Part shown: positions 24,510 through 33,902 of the stretch, piece by piece
Layout: every line of letters starts with the position of its first letter
Numbering within the stretch: position 1 is the first letter of the stretch
From: Aliishimia sp039978895
GTDB taxonomy: Bacteria > Pseudomonadota > Alphaproteobacteria > Rhodobacterales > Rhodobacteraceae
Length of the DNA: 64,000 bases
NCBI GenBank assembly: GCA_039978895.1
Contig: JBDWAL010000018.1
Location: 124,001-188,000 of the forward strand
Reading direction: 5' to 3'
Notes under the pieces: model-generated
Told to the model about the DNA's origin: nothing
Database searches by the model: none
Seen by the model: only the letters and a program-made list of their open reading frames with translations
Position numbers and translations under genes: made by a program

Positions 24510-24706
24510 CCAGCTTTGATTGGCCAGCTTTGATCCGGGCGGGACTGTTGGGGCTGCGTTTATCGCCCGAGCAATTCTGGGCGTTAACGCCAGCCGAATT
24601 GAAGCTTTTGCTAGGTGTTGAGGGCGGAGCCGCCCCACTGCAACGAGAGGGTTTGGACGCGCTTATGGCGGCGTATCCTGATCCACCGAAAGGAGACAGC
24701 ACATGA
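24506..24706 (+). CDS. g10.1: GTA tail assembly chaperone (g10.1, rcc01693 family)
   Basis: A 66-residue protein with the characteristic FDWPALIRAGLLGLRLSPEQ, FWALTPAEL and DALMAAYPDPP, typical of the small phage tail assembly chaperone family in GTAs. It overlaps g10 upstream and g11 downstream by 4 nt each. Such paired small genes before a tape measure commonly act together as chaperones; here they are separate genes, with no sign of a programmed frameshift fusing them. Confidence 0.85.
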   Translation: MTSFDWPALIRAGLLGLRLSPEQFWALTPAELKLLLGVEGGAAPLQREGLDALMAAYPDPPKGDST

Positions 24707-25368
24707 GCGATTACAACGAGATAGACGAACTTGAAACCCGCGCTGACGGGTTGTCGGACACGCTGGGGGCCGCCTCTGCGATGGTGGCGGGGTTTGACGG
24801 TGAGTTACGGCGCATGCAAAGCAGCCTATCTGCCACCGGCGCGGACATCGCCAGCCTAGAACGTGGGTTGTCCAAAGGATTGCGCAAAGCCTTTGACGGC
24901 GTGGTCTTCGACGGCATGAAGCTATCAGACGCGCTAGACACAGTCGCGCAGTCGATGATCAACGCGGTCTACAACTCAGCAATCAAACCAGTCACCAATC
25001 AACTTGGCGGCGTGCTGTCACAAGGTGTTGGCGGGTTTGTCGAAAAGCTGTTTCCATTCGAGAACGGCGGCGCGTTTTCATCCGGCAAAGTCACACCCTT
25101 CGCCAATGGCGGTGTTGTAGGTTCGCCCACAATGTTCCCAATGCGCGGTGGCACCGGGCTGATGGGCGAAGCCGGACCAGAAGCGATCATGCCGTTGACG
25201 CGCGGCGCCGACGGAAAACTAGGCGTGCGCAGCGATGGCAGTGGCGGCGGTGGGCCAACGATCGTGATGAATATCACAACGCCGGATGCGCAAAGTTTCC
25301 AACGCAGCCGTGGCCAGATCGCCGCGCAGATGAGCCGGGCGATGGGCCGTGGCCAGCGCAACAATTAA
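24703..25368 (+). CDS. g11: GTA tape measure protein (g11)
   Basis: A 221-residue protein that sets tail length. It is far shorter than phage tape measures but normal for RcGTA-type particles with their short tails. The N-terminal half is helical (NEIDELETRADGLSDTLGAA), the middle has VAQSMINAVYNSAIKPVTNQ, and the C-terminal part carries the glycine-rich FENGGAFSSGKVTPFANGG and GLMGEAGPEAIMPLTRGADG blocks seen in lambda-type tail proteins. ATG overlaps g10.1 by 4 nt. Confidence 0.92.
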   Translation: MSDYNEIDELETRADGLSDTLGAASAMVAGFDGELRRMQSSLSATGADIASLERGLSKGLRKAFDGVVFDGMKLSDALDTVAQSMINAVYNSAIKPVTNQLGGVLSQGVGGFVEKLFPFENGGAFSSGKVTPFANGGVVGSPTMFPMRGGTGLMGEAGPEAIMPLTRGADGKLGVRSDGSGGGGPTIVMNITTPDAQSFQRSRGQIAAQMSRAMGRGQRNN

Positions 25369-25383
25369 GCAGGGAGAGCAACG

Positions 25384-26016
25384 ATGAGTTTCCATGAAGT
25401 CAGGTTTCCAGCCTCTTTGAGCTTTGGGTCCGTGGGCGGCCCAGAGCGGTTGACGGATGTGGTCACGCTTGCAAACGGGTTTGAAGAACGCAACACGCCG
25501 TGGTCTCATTCAAAGCGCCGTTATGATGCAGGGTTTGGCATGCGCAGTCTTGATGACGTGGAAGCGCTAATTGCCTTCTTTGAGGCGCGTCGCGGACAAA
25601 TGTACGGGTTTCGTTGGAAGGATTGGTCCGATTTCAAATCATCGCTCGCGAGCGGAGAGCCGGAAATCGGAGATCAGTTAATCGCGTTAGCCGACGGATC
25701 GACCCGTGACTTTGAGTTGGTCAAAACCTATTCGTCGGGTGATTTCAATTACGTGCGCCCTATCCGTAAGCCCGTTGCCAACAGTGTTGTGGTCGGTGTT
25801 GACGGCGTCGCTTTGAACGAAGGCACCGAGTTCAGCGTCGATCATGCGACAGGAATGATTTCACTCGCCAGTGCACCCGCACCACAAGCACACGTTACAG
25901 CCGGCTTTGAATTCGACGTTCCCGTACGATTTGACACCGGTCAAATCCAAACATCTGTGGCAAGCTTTAAAGCCGGACAAGTGCCAAATGTCCCAATTTT
26001 GGAGATCCGGGTCTGA
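25384..26016 (+). CDS. g12: GTA distal tail protein (g12, DUF2460)
   Basis: A 210-residue DUF2460 protein. Signature stretches are FHEVRFPASLSFGSVGGPER, GMRSLDDVEALIAFFEARRG, YGFRWKDWSDFKS and the C-terminal VPVRFDTGQIQTSVASFKAG. It forms the ring joining the tail tube to the hub. GGGAGAG precedes ATG 25384. The final base of its stop codon is shared with the A of the g13 ATG. Confidence 0.94.
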   Translation: MSFHEVRFPASLSFGSVGGPERLTDVVTLANGFEERNTPWSHSKRRYDAGFGMRSLDDVEALIAFFEARRGQMYGFRWKDWSDFKSSLASGEPEIGDQLIALADGSTRDFELVKTYSSGDFNYVRPIRKPVANSVVVGVDGVALNEGTEFSVDHATGMISLASAPAPQAHVTAGFEFDVPVRFDTGQIQTSVASFKAGQVPNVPILEIRV

Positions 26017-26903
26017 TGGTTGGATTTTCAGCAGAACTGCAATCGCATCTGGACAGCGGTGTTTCGACCTTATGTCGGTGTTGGGCCATAACGCGAAAAG
26101 ACGGCGTTTCGTTTGGGTTTACGGACCATGATCTGCCGTTAGAATTTGAGGGATTTGCGTTCAAAGCGGAGACCGGTTTGACGGCCTCAGCTTTGGCGCA
26201 AAGCACCGGACTTTCGGTAGATAATTCGGAAGCAATCGGGGCGCTGAACGATGCCGCGGTAACCGACGCTGACATCGAGTCCGGTCGGTTTGATGGGGCC
26301 GAAGTGCAATCTTGGTTGGTAAACTGGGCCGCACCTGATGAGCGCTGGTTACAATTTCGCGGTTCCATCGGCGAGTTGCGGCGCGGCGGAGGTGCATTTT
26401 CAGCAGAGCTTCGTGGGTTGACGGATGGATTGAACCAGCCAATCGGCCGCGTGTATCAAAAGCCCTGCACAGCAGTTCTGGGTGATGGCACATGCAAGGC
26501 CAATCTAGATGCGCCGGGAATGCGTATCGAGGTGCAAGTCATGCAAGTCGAAGACGCGCGCGTCTTTACTTGGGGCGAATTGCCGGGCTTTGCGACGGAT
26601 TGGTTTGCGCGTGGGCGGTTAGACATTCTTGATGGGCCGGGTGCGGGTTTGTGGGGATTGATAAAGCGTGACGTTGCATCTGAGTCCGCGCGTCATGTTG
26701 AACTATGGGAGCCTATTCGTGCCGTCTTAGTTCCAGGCGTGCGGGTGCGTCTTACCGCTGGATGCGACAAGCGGTTTGAGACCTGTCAGGTCAAATTCAG
26801 CAATGCGGTTAATTTCCAAGGATTTCCCGACCTTCCCGGAGAAGATTGGATGGTCGCTGTCCCCAAAAGCAGTGGGTCAAACTCGGGAGGGTCACTGCGA
26901 TGA
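26016..26903 (+). CDS. g13: GTA hub protein (g13, DUF2163 / phage BR0599-type)
   Basis: A 295-residue protein with the DUF2163 start (FSAELQSHLDSGVSTLCRCW, then ITRKDGVSFGFTDHDLPLEF) and the conserved C-terminal Cys-containing block RLTAGCDKRFETCQVKFSNAVNFQGFP. Conserved cysteines in this family are reported to bind an iron-sulfur cluster in the RcGTA tail hub; the Cys at TLCRCW, PCTAVLGDGTCKA and GCDKRFETC fit that. ATG overlaps the g12 stop by 1 nt and its own stop overlaps the g14 ATG by 4 nt. Confidence 0.94.
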   Translation: MVGFSAELQSHLDSGVSTLCRCWAITRKDGVSFGFTDHDLPLEFEGFAFKAETGLTASALAQSTGLSVDNSEAIGALNDAAVTDADIESGRFDGAEVQSWLVNWAAPDERWLQFRGSIGELRRGGGAFSAELRGLTDGLNQPIGRVYQKPCTAVLGDGTCKANLDAPGMRIEVQVMQVEDARVFTWGELPGFATDWFARGRLDILDGPGAGLWGLIKRDVASESARHVELWEPIRAVLVPGVRVRLTAGCDKRFETCQVKFSNAVNFQGFPDLPGEDWMVAVPKSSGSNSGGSLR

Positions 26904-27334
26904 GCGGAGATATTGTGTCGGTCGCCCGAACTTGGATTGGAACGCCTTATGTTCATCAACAATCCATGCAAGGTGCCGGGTGTGATTGTTTGGGACTTTT
27001 GCGTGGAGTGTGGCGCACGGTTTTAGGCGAAGAGCCCGAAACAGTTCCTGCCTATTCGCGCGATTGGTCTGAGCCGCAAGGGGATGAGCGTCTTTGGCGG
27101 GCGGCTTTGCAACATTTGATCAGCAAAGAAACAAGTGCGGCAGCGGAGGGCGATGTGTTGTTGTTTCGCATGCGCGATGGATCTGTGGCCAAACATCTAG
27201 GGTTACAAGCCGAAATCGGAGCGCGTGCAAGCTTTGTGCACGCGTATTCCGGTCATGGTGTTGTGGAAAGCGCATTAAGCGCGCCATGGCGTCGTCGGAT
27301 TGTGGCGCGGTTTGAATTTCCGAAAGGAGCCTGA
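26900..27334 (+). CDS. g14: GTA NlpC/P60 cell-wall peptidase (g14)
   Basis: A 144-residue NlpC/P60 cysteine peptidase that would open the peptidoglycan during DNA delivery. Catalytic Cys30 lies in GAGCDCLGLLRGVW, and the His residues are in SVAKHLGLQAE and FVHAYSGHGVVES. ATG 26900 overlaps the g13 stop codon, so this start is preferred to the upstream in-frame ATG at 26846. The g15 gene begins 2 nt after the stop. Confidence 0.93.
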   Translation: MSGDIVSVARTWIGTPYVHQQSMQGAGCDCLGLLRGVWRTVLGEEPETVPAYSRDWSEPQGDERLWRAALQHLISKETSAAAEGDVLLFRMRDGSVAKHLGLQAEIGARASFVHAYSGHGVVESALSAPWRRRIVARFEFPKGA

Positions 27335-27336
27335 AA

Positions 27337-30300
27337 ATGGCGACGATACTTCTTTCTGCAGCAGGGGCCGCCGTGGGCGGCTCTGTCGGTGGTACGCTTG
27401 CGGGGCTATCTTCTGTCGCGATCGGTCGCGCGGTTGGCGCAACATTGGGTAAAGTGATCGATCAGCAACTTATGGGCTCTGGCTCACAGGCTGTGGAGAC
27501 CGGACGTGTTGATCGCTTCCGCATCACAAATGCTGGGGAAGGTAATCCAATCACGCAAATCTACGGGCGTGTGCGGATTGGTGGGCAAGTCATATGGGCC
27601 TCAGACTTTTTGGAAAGCAAAACGACGTCAGGTGGGGGCAAAGGATCATCGCCTCAAACCAGTACAACCTCGTATAGTTATAGCGTGTCCTTGGCAGTCG
27701 CTCTTTGCGAAGGAGAAATCACCCGTGTTGGTCGCGTATGGGCAGACGGTGAAGAGATCGCGTTGACCGATCTGAACATGCGTGTGTATCTCGGGACGAA
27801 GGATCAACAACCAGATTCAAGCATTGAAGCCGTAGAAGGTGCAGGGAACGTTCCGGCTTATCGCGGGACTGCCTATGTCGTCTTTGACGCTTTACAGCTG
27901 GCCCAGTTCGGCAATCGGATTCCGCAGTTTTCATTTGAAGTTTCGCGCCCCGAGCAACCGGGTGGAGACGTGTCATTGGATTTGACCCGTGCAATCGAAG
28001 CGGTCGCCGTGATGCCCGGAACAGGGGAATATGCCCTTGCGACCACACCTGTGCATTACACAGACGGGCCCGGCAGTCGTTGGAGCGCCAATGTCAACAC
28101 GCCGGCGGGTGTGACGGATTTTGATGCATCTTTATCTGCCTTGGATGAAGAACTGCCCAATGTTGGCGCGGCCTCATTGATCGTTTCGTGGTTTGGCAAT
28201 GATCTAAGGTGTCAGCATTGCACCGTGCGTCCAAAGATCGAAAAACGTGAAAATGAGGGCGAGAACATGCCATGGCGTGTTGCTGGCATGGACCGTGCCT
28301 CGGCAGAAGCGATGGAGTTGGTTGACGGAGAACCGATTTACGGCGGGACACCAGCGGATCAATCCGTAATCGAAGCCATCCAAGCGCTGCAAGCTGCGAA
28401 CAAAGGGGTCATGTTTTATCCGTTCATTTTGATGGATCAAATGGATGGAAATACGTTAGCCGACCCATATGGGGCTGATGCGCAACCGACCCTACCATGG
28501 CGCGGCAGGATTACTTTGGACGTGGCACCTGGGATCGCAGGGAGCACAGATGGGACATCGAACGCTGCGGACGAGATCGATGCCTTTTTTGGTGCCGCGC
28601 GTGCTAGTGACTTCACAGTAAGCGATGGAGCCGTCAACTATGCAGGTCCAGCTGAAGATTGGGGGTTTGCACGTTTTATTTTGCACTATGCAGCGTTATG
28701 TGCCGCCGCAGGTGGGGTGGATTCATTTTGCATAGGCTCAGAAATGCGTGGATTGACGCAAATCCGAAGCGGCGCAAACACTTTCCCATTTGTAGGCAAG
28801 CTGATGCAATTGGCCAGCGACGCAAGGGTGTTGTTGGGTTCATCCGTGAAGATCGGATATGCCGCCGATTGGTCCGAATATTTTGGTTACATGCCGCAAG
28901 ATGGCAGTGGTGATCGGTTGTTCCACCTTGATCCGCTTTGGGCGGATCCAGACATCGATTTTGTGGGTATCGACAACTATATGCCCTTATCGGATTGGCG
29001 AGAGGGCGGGGATCACGCGGATGTAGGGGCTGGGTCGATCTACGATTTGGATTACCTGCGGGGTAATATTGCCGGTGGTGAAGGTTATGACTGGTACTAC
29101 GCATCTTCAGAAGATGCCGAAACGCAGACGCGGTCCTTGATCAGCGACGGGGTGCATAACGAACCTTGGGTGTGGCGATATAAGGACATCCGTGGGTGGT
29201 GGGAGAACGCGCATCATGAGCGTATTGCAGGTGTTCGTCAGGCTTCATCTACCGATTGGGTTCCGCAATCAAAACCAATTTGGTTCACAGAATATGGGTG
29301 TGCAGCCATCGACAAAGGGGCTAATCAACCCAACAAGTTTTTGGATCAAAAGTCGAGCGAAAGTGCACTACCTGCGTTCTCGAATGGTGGTCGCGATGAC
29401 CTGATGCAAATGCAATATTTGCGGGCGACGACTTCTTATTGGAGCGATAGCAGTGTCAATCCGACTTCGGGCCTCTACGGTGGCCCGATGGTCGATATGA
29501 GCCGTGCTTTCGTGTGGGCTTGGGATGCGCGGCCTTATCCGTTCTTTCCCAACAACTTGGGCCAATGGAGCGATGGCGAGAATTATGCGCGTGGACATTG
29601 GCTGTCTGGACGCACGGCTGGACGCCCTCTGTCCTCCGTTGTTGAGGAAATTTGCACGCGGGCGGGTATTGTCGCCTTTGATACATCAGGTCTCTTTGGA
29701 TACGTGAGAGGTTATACCGTAGATGCCGTCAGTTCAGGGCGTGCGGCCTTACAACCTTTGATGCTTCGATATGGGTTTGATGCTGTTGAGCGGGACGGCG
29801 TGCTGCGATTTACGATGCGTGGTGCCAATACTACGACAAATCTAGATCCGGCGTGGTTGGTGCGAGCCGATGACATCGAAGGGTTGATCGAGCAGGATCG
29901 CGATCCTGAACTAGAGATGTCAGGACGGATGCGGTTACAATTCGTGCAAGCCGACGGTGACTACGATGCCTTGTCGGAGGAAGCCGTCTTACCCGATGAT
30001 GCAACACATGGGGTAGCGACATCTGAGCTGCCTTTGGTGATGACGCGTGGCGAAGGACGCCAAACAGTCGAACGCTGGCTGGTCGAAGCGCGTGTTGGAC
30101 GTGACCGGGCAAGATTTGCTTTGCCGCCGTCTCAGTTTCGGATTGGTGCTGGGGATGTTGTGACGTTGCCGGATGAAGCCGGGGAAGGACTTGTACAATT
30201 CCGTATTGACCGGATCGAGCAAGGTCCGCTCCAGATCATTGAGGCGGTGCGGATCGAACCTTCGCTTTATGTCCCTGCGGATGTGATCGAAGATCAACCC

Positions 30301-31257
30301 GCTCTCAAACCGTTTGTGCCGCCAGTTCCGGTGACGCCGCTGTTTCTTGACCTGCCTTTACTGGGAGGGGATGAGACACCGCACGCACCACATGTCGCGG
30401 CAACTGCATCGCCTTGGCCGGGGTCGGTGGCTGTTTATAAATCGTCCTTGGATGCGAATTATGCACTAAATTCGGTTCTCGAGGCGCGCGCAGTTGCAGG
30501 GACGACCAAAAACGACCTCGCGCGGGCTCCGCATGGTATTTGGGATCATGGTCCAGGTTTGGTTGTGAAAATCGCGGCAGGAATACTCGAAAGCACGGAA
30601 CCTGACGCAGTTTTGGCGGGGGCTAATCTTGCTGTGATTGGCGATGGGTCGTCAAGCAACTGGGAGGTTTTCCAATTCACGTCTGCGGAATTGATTGCAC
30701 CCGCAACCTATCGATTGACAGGAAGGTTAAGGGGCCAACAAGGCACAGATGCGTTGATGCCTGACATTTGGCCAGAAGGATCATGGTTTGTGCTCTTGGA
30801 TGGTGGACCGCAGCAAATCGATTTGAACGCAAATCAACGTCAAGTGTCGCAGCATTTTCGGGTAGGGCCTGCGCAACGAGGGTATGATGACACCAGTTAC
30901 ACACATCTGGAAACGGCGTTTGATGGCAATGGTTTGCGTCCCTACGCGCCAAGTCACTTGCGCACCGAGATTAATGCCAGTGGGGATGTTAACGCAACTT
31001 GGGTGCGCCGGACGCGGATAGACGGTGATATATGGCTTGGTGAAGTGCCGCTCGGTGAAGATACGGAAACATACCGCATTCAAGTGTTAAGTAACGACGT
31101 GGTTTTGCGCGAAGTAGAAACCTCTTCGCCAAATTGGACCTATTCATCGTCGGATCAGTCGCTAGATGGGGCAATTGGACAAATATCACTTTCTGTTGCT
31201 CAAATTTCTGCACGCTATGGGCCAGGTTTGTCCGCACAAACTCGTCTGGATTTGTAA
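27337..31257 (+). CDS. g15: GTA megatron / tail tip protein with TIM-barrel-like domain (g15)
   Basis: The largest GTA protein, 1306 residues, forming the tail tip and reported to be involved in host contact and DNA delivery. The start has Gly/Ala-rich hydrophobic stretches (ILLSAAGAAVGGSVGGTLAG). A glycoside-hydrolase-like TIM barrel spans about residues 430-740 (SVKIGYAADWSEYFGYMP near 505, DFVGIDNYMPLSDWREGGD, KPIWFTEYGCAAIDKGANQP) and is followed by a phage-tail_3-type region and C-terminal fibronectin-like and tip regions (TYRLTGRLRGQQGTD). It ends the cluster; only a weak terminator follows. Confidence 0.95.
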   Translation: MATILLSAAGAAVGGSVGGTLAGLSSVAIGRAVGATLGKVIDQQLMGSGSQAVETGRVDRFRITNAGEGNPITQIYGRVRIGGQVIWASDFLESKTTSGGGKGSSPQTSTTSYSYSVSLAVALCEGEITRVGRVWADGEEIALTDLNMRVYLGTKDQQPDSSIEAVEGAGNVPAYRGTAYVVFDALQLAQFGNRIPQFSFEVSRPEQPGGDVSLDLTRAIEAVAVMPGTGEYALATTPVHYTDGPGSRWSANVNTPAGVTDFDASLSALDEELPNVGAASLIVSWFGNDLRCQHCTVRPKIEKRENEGENMPWRVAGMDRASAEAMELVDGEPIYGGTPADQSVIEAIQALQAANKGVMFYPFILMDQMDGNTLADPYGADAQPTLPWRGRITLDVAPGIAGSTDGTSNAADEIDAFFGAARASDFTVSDGAVNYAGPAEDWGFARFILHYAALCAAAGGVDSFCIGSEMRGLTQIRSGANTFPFVGKLMQLASDARVLLGSSVKIGYAADWSEYFGYMPQDGSGDRLFHLDPLWADPDIDFVGIDNYMPLSDWREGGDHADVGAGSIYDLDYLRGNIAGGEGYDWYYASSEDAETQTRSLISDGVHNEPWVWRYKDIRGWWENAHHERIAGVRQASSTDWVPQSKPIWFTEYGCAAIDKGANQPNKFLDQKSSESALPAFSNGGRDDLMQMQYLRATTSYWSDSSVNPTSGLYGGPMVDMSRAFVWAWDARPYPFFPNNLGQWSDGENYARGHWLSGRTAGRPLSSVVEEICTRAGIVAFDTSGLFGYVRGYTVDAVSSGRAALQPLMLRYGFDAVERDGVLRFTMRGANTTTNLDPAWLVRADDIEGLIEQDRDPELEMSGRMRLQFVQADGDYDALSEEAVLPDDATHGVATSELPLVMTRGEGRQTVERWLVEARVGRDRARFALPPSQFRIGAGDVVTLPDEAGEGLVQFRIDRIEQGPLQIIEAVRIEPSLYVPADVIEDQPALKPFVPPVPVTPLFLDLPLLGGDETPHAPHVAATASPWPGSVAVYKSSLDANYALNSVLEARAVAGTTKNDLARAPHGIWDHGPGLVVKIAAGILESTEPDAVLAGANLAVIGDGSSSNWEVFQFTSAELIAPATYRLTGRLRGQQGTDALMPDIWPEGSWFVLLDGGPQQIDLNANQRQVSQHFRVGPAQRGYDDTSYTHLETAFDGNGLRPYAPSHLRTEINASGDVNATWVRRTRIDGDIWLGEVPLGEDTETYRIQVLSNDVVLREVETSSPNWTYSSSDQSLDGAIGQISLSVAQISARYGPGLSAQTRLDL

Positions 31258-31649
31258 CAAATGATGTGTTGATCGCTGCGAATTGGTGTTTATGGCGCAG
31301 ATTGGCGCGACCCTGTTTGACAGGCTTTGGAGTGGTCGTGGCTTCGAAGATATTGGAACCTGAAAAAGCTGCTCTTTTTGGGCGGTTTTTTTTGGGTTTG
31401 GCGACGCGGTATCTCAAAGTGGAGACTGCATTTTGGTTCGAACGACGCTGATTTTTCAAACATGACGAGACTTTTCTGTCTCTGGTAGCCTTGAGCTTTC
31501 GGTTGAAAATAGAGCACCCGGTGCTTCAAACATCCAACCGCCATTAACTTTCTTTCCCATTCACAAGCGCAATGTCCCTTATCACGGTTTTGCATTTGGC
31601 AGATCGTGCTTATGTGAGGTATCCAAGTCGGAAAGAAGGAAGCTAGCTT
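31258..31649 (+). other. Intergenic region between GTA g15 and cysE
   Basis: About 390 bp without a convincing gene. A weak terminator-like stretch for g15 is present at 31360-31396 (GAAAAAG, short loop, CTTTTT, then a further T8 tract). A small palindrome, AGCACC/GGTGCT, lies at 31512-31525. The promoter of cysE must lie in the right part, but no good -35/-10 pair could be assigned. Confidence 0.4.
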
Positions 31650-32459
31650 ATGGCCCAGCCAAAACAAAACCTCTCCTCGATTGATCCTGTTTGGGATCGG
31701 ATTTCTGAAGAAGCTCGCCAAGCTGTTGTCGATGAGCCGTTGATGGGTGGGTTGATCCACGCCTGTATTCTGCACCACAAAACGATTGAGCGTGCTCTAA
31801 GTTATCGGGTGGCTGCGAAATTGGCATCTAACGAGATGTCGATGGTCGTGGTGCGCGAAATCGTGGAAGCCGCTTATGCAGATGCTCCTGAATTGGTCGA
31901 AGCCGCGCGTGCGGACTTGGCTGCCGTATTTGACCGTGATCCTGCGTGCCATCGTTTGTTACAACCAATTCTATACTTCAAAGGGTATCAAGCCATGCAA
32001 GCCTATCGCGTGGCGCATTGGCTGTTTTCGGATGGACAACGCGATTTGGCATATTTTTTCCAAATGCGGATTTCCGAAATATTCGGCATAGATATCCATC
32101 CTGCTGCAAAAATTGGCAAAGGAATTATGATTGATCACGCCCACTCGATTGTTATCGGGGAGACGGCCGTCGTTGGTGACAATGTCTCCATGTTGCATTC
32201 TGTGACGCTTGGCGGGACCGGAAAAGAAGAAGAAGACCGCCACCCGAAAATTGGTGACGGTGTGTTGATCGGGGCCGGGGCGAAAGTGCTTGGAAACATC
32301 ACGATTGGCCACTGTAGCCGAATAGCTGCTGGTTCTGTGGTTTTAGAGCCGGTTCCGCCAATGAAGACAGTAGCCGGTATTCCAGCGCGGATCGTGGGCG
32401 AAGCGGGCTGTCCGCAACCCGCAGTCTCGATGAACCACATGCTTGGTAAGAACGACTGA
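31650..32459 (+). CDS. cysE: Serine O-acetyltransferase
   Basis: Acetylates L-serine with acetyl-CoA, the first committed step in cysteine synthesis. The 269-residue protein has the helical N-terminal SATase domain (WDRISEEARQAVVDEPLMGG) and a left-handed beta-helix with the active-site stretch GIMIDHAHSIVIGETAVVGD (near residue 162) and TLGGTGKEEEDRHPKIGDGV, ending in the flexible tail typical of feedback-inhibited CysE. GAAGGAAGC precedes ATG 31650. Its place directly after the GTA cluster is common in Rhodobacterales. Confidence 0.96.
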   Translation: MAQPKQNLSSIDPVWDRISEEARQAVVDEPLMGGLIHACILHHKTIERALSYRVAAKLASNEMSMVVVREIVEAAYADAPELVEAARADLAAVFDRDPACHRLLQPILYFKGYQAMQAYRVAHWLFSDGQRDLAYFFQMRISEIFGIDIHPAAKIGKGIMIDHAHSIVIGETAVVGDNVSMLHSVTLGGTGKEEEDRHPKIGDGVLIGAGAKVLGNITIGHCSRIAAGSVVLEPVPPMKTVAGIPARIVGEAGCPQPAVSMNHMLGKND

Positions 32460-32524
32460 TTTGTCATTCTGAAATTGCTCGGCGAGCTTGATTATCTTGC
32501 TCGCTGACCGATTTGCTTTTAATT

Positions 32525-32573
32525 AAAAAGCCCGGCTGCCAACTTTGAAAGTGGCGACCGGGCTTTTGTTCTT
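32525..32573. terminator. Bidirectional terminator between cysE and pdhC
   Basis: AAAGCCCGG pairs with CCGGGCTTT, and inside this CCAACTTT pairs with AAAGTGG, forming a long hairpin. T4 follows on the plus strand and T5 on the minus strand. Confidence 0.85.
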
Positions 32574-32595
32574 TTAGTCTAAAAGATTCTTTGGC

Positions 32596-33891
32596 TTATG
32601 CGAGCATAGCCAAAGGATTTTCCAAATTGTCTTTGATCGCGCTTAGAAGTTGCGCACCCAACGCGCCGTCAATCACGCGGTGATCCACGGATAGCGTGAC
32701 GGACATCACTGTGGCGACGATAAGGTCCCCATCTGGGCCAACCACTGGTTTTTTCACGCCAGCACCAACGGCAAGGATCGCACCATGGGGTGGGTTGATG
32801 ACAGCGTCGAAATTGTCGATGCCGAACATCCCCAAATTAGAGATCGCAAAGCTGCCGCCTTGGTATTCATGCGGCGCGAGTTTGCGATCACGCGCCCGCG
32901 TCGCGAGGTCCTTCATTTCAGCCGACAAGGCCGACAAGGATTTGCTTTCCGCATCTTGAAGGACCGGTGTGAACAGGCCTCCATCGATTGCAACTGCGAC
33001 AGCTACATCTGATGGCTTCAATTGCAACACGCGGTCCCCGGCCCAAACTGCATTAGCCGTCGGAATCGTTTGAAGCGCCAAAGCACAGGCTTTAATAATG
33101 AAGTCATTGATCGACAACTTCACACCGCGATCCACGAGCTTACTGTTCAAATCCGCACGAAAGCTCATCAGGTTGTCCAGATGAATGTCACGGCGCAGAT
33201 AAAAATGCGGGATCGTCTGTTTGGCTTCGGTCAAACGGGCGGCAATGGTTTTGCGCATTCCGTTCAATGGGATTTCTTCGTAGTCCCGACCGTCATACAT
33301 TTTTAGGATCGCATCCGCAGATGGCCCGGCAGATGCAACGGCTACAGGAGCAGGCGCCGCAGCGGCAGGTGCCGTGGCGACAGGCGCTGCGGCTGCGGCA
33401 CCTTCGACATCGGCCTTCACAATCCGACCACGCGGACCTGATCCGGTCAAAGACGCCAGATCGATACCTTTTTGTGCTGCGATACGACGCGCCAGAGGGG
33501 ATGCAAAGATGCGTGTTCCGTCAGCGGCTTGTGGTGCTGCGGGCGCAGGAGCAGAGGCAACCGGGGCGGACGCGGTTTCCGCCTCGGCGGGCGCGGGCGT
33601 AGACGCAGGTGCGGCTGTTGGGGCGGATCCGATGTCAGATGCGGACTCGCCGTCTTCGAGCAACACCATGATCGGTGTGTTGACTTTCACGCCTTCGGTA
33701 CCGTCTTCGATCAGGATCTTGCCGACAATGCCTTCGTCGACGGCTTCAAATTCCATCGTGGCTTTGTCAGTTTCGATTTCCGCCATCAGATCGCCAGAGG
33801 AGACGGTATCGCCTTCCTTCACGAGCCACTTGGCGAGGGTGCCTTCTTCCATCGTTGGCGATAGGGCGGGCATGAGGATTTCAATTGGCAT
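32596..33891 (-). CDS. pdhC: Pyruvate dehydrogenase E2, dihydrolipoamide acetyltransferase
   Basis: Core of the pyruvate dehydrogenase complex; transfers acetyl groups from lipoate to CoA. The 431 residues comprise one lipoyl domain (residues 1-80, lipoyl Lys43 in ETDKATMEFE), an Ala/Pro-rich linker, the peripheral subunit-binding domain (IFASPLARRIAAQKGIDLAS, about 128-165), a second linker and the catalytic domain with the active-site His in VDHRVIDGALGAQLL near the C-terminus. It is the last gene of pdhABC, 11 nt after pdhB, and converges with cysE. Confidence 0.97.
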   Translation of the reverse strand: MPIEILMPALSPTMEEGTLAKWLVKEGDTVSSGDLMAEIETDKATMEFEAVDEGIVGKILIEDGTEGVKVNTPIMVLLEDGESASDIGSAPTAAPASTPAPAEAETASAPVASAPAPAAPQAADGTRIFASPLARRIAAQKGIDLASLTGSGPRGRIVKADVEGAAAAAPVATAPAAAAPAPVAVASAGPSADAILKMYDGRDYEEIPLNGMRKTIAARLTEAKQTIPHFYLRRDIHLDNLMSFRADLNSKLVDRGVKLSINDFIIKACALALQTIPTANAVWAGDRVLQLKPSDVAVAVAIDGGLFTPVLQDAESKSLSALSAEMKDLATRARDRKLAPHEYQGGSFAISNLGMFGIDNFDAVINPPHGAILAVGAGVKKPVVGPDGDLIVATVMSVTLSVDHRVIDGALGAQLLSAIKDNLENPLAMLA

Positions 33892-33902
33892 CTGCGCGCT
33901 CC

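Larger units (their letters stand above)
17080..31257 (+). other. Complete RcGTA-type gene transfer agent structural cluster (g1-g15)
   Basis: Seventeen genes in the order known from Rhodobacter capsulatus: terminase small and large subunits, portal, g3.5, protease, capsid, adaptor, stopper, tail terminator, tail tube, two tail chaperone-like genes, tape measure, three baseplate/hub genes and the large tip protein. All frames are open, and most junctions overlap by 1-8 nt. There is no integrase, repressor, replication or lysis gene, and the tape measure is short, all typical of a GTA rather than a prophage. GTAs package random host DNA of a few kb and deliver it to kin. Confidence 0.95.

Noticed and set aside
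17080..31257. Interpretation of the phage-like genes as an integrated prophage
   Set aside because: There is no integrase, repressor, replication or lysis module and no attachment repeats; gene order and the short tape measure fit a gene transfer agent.
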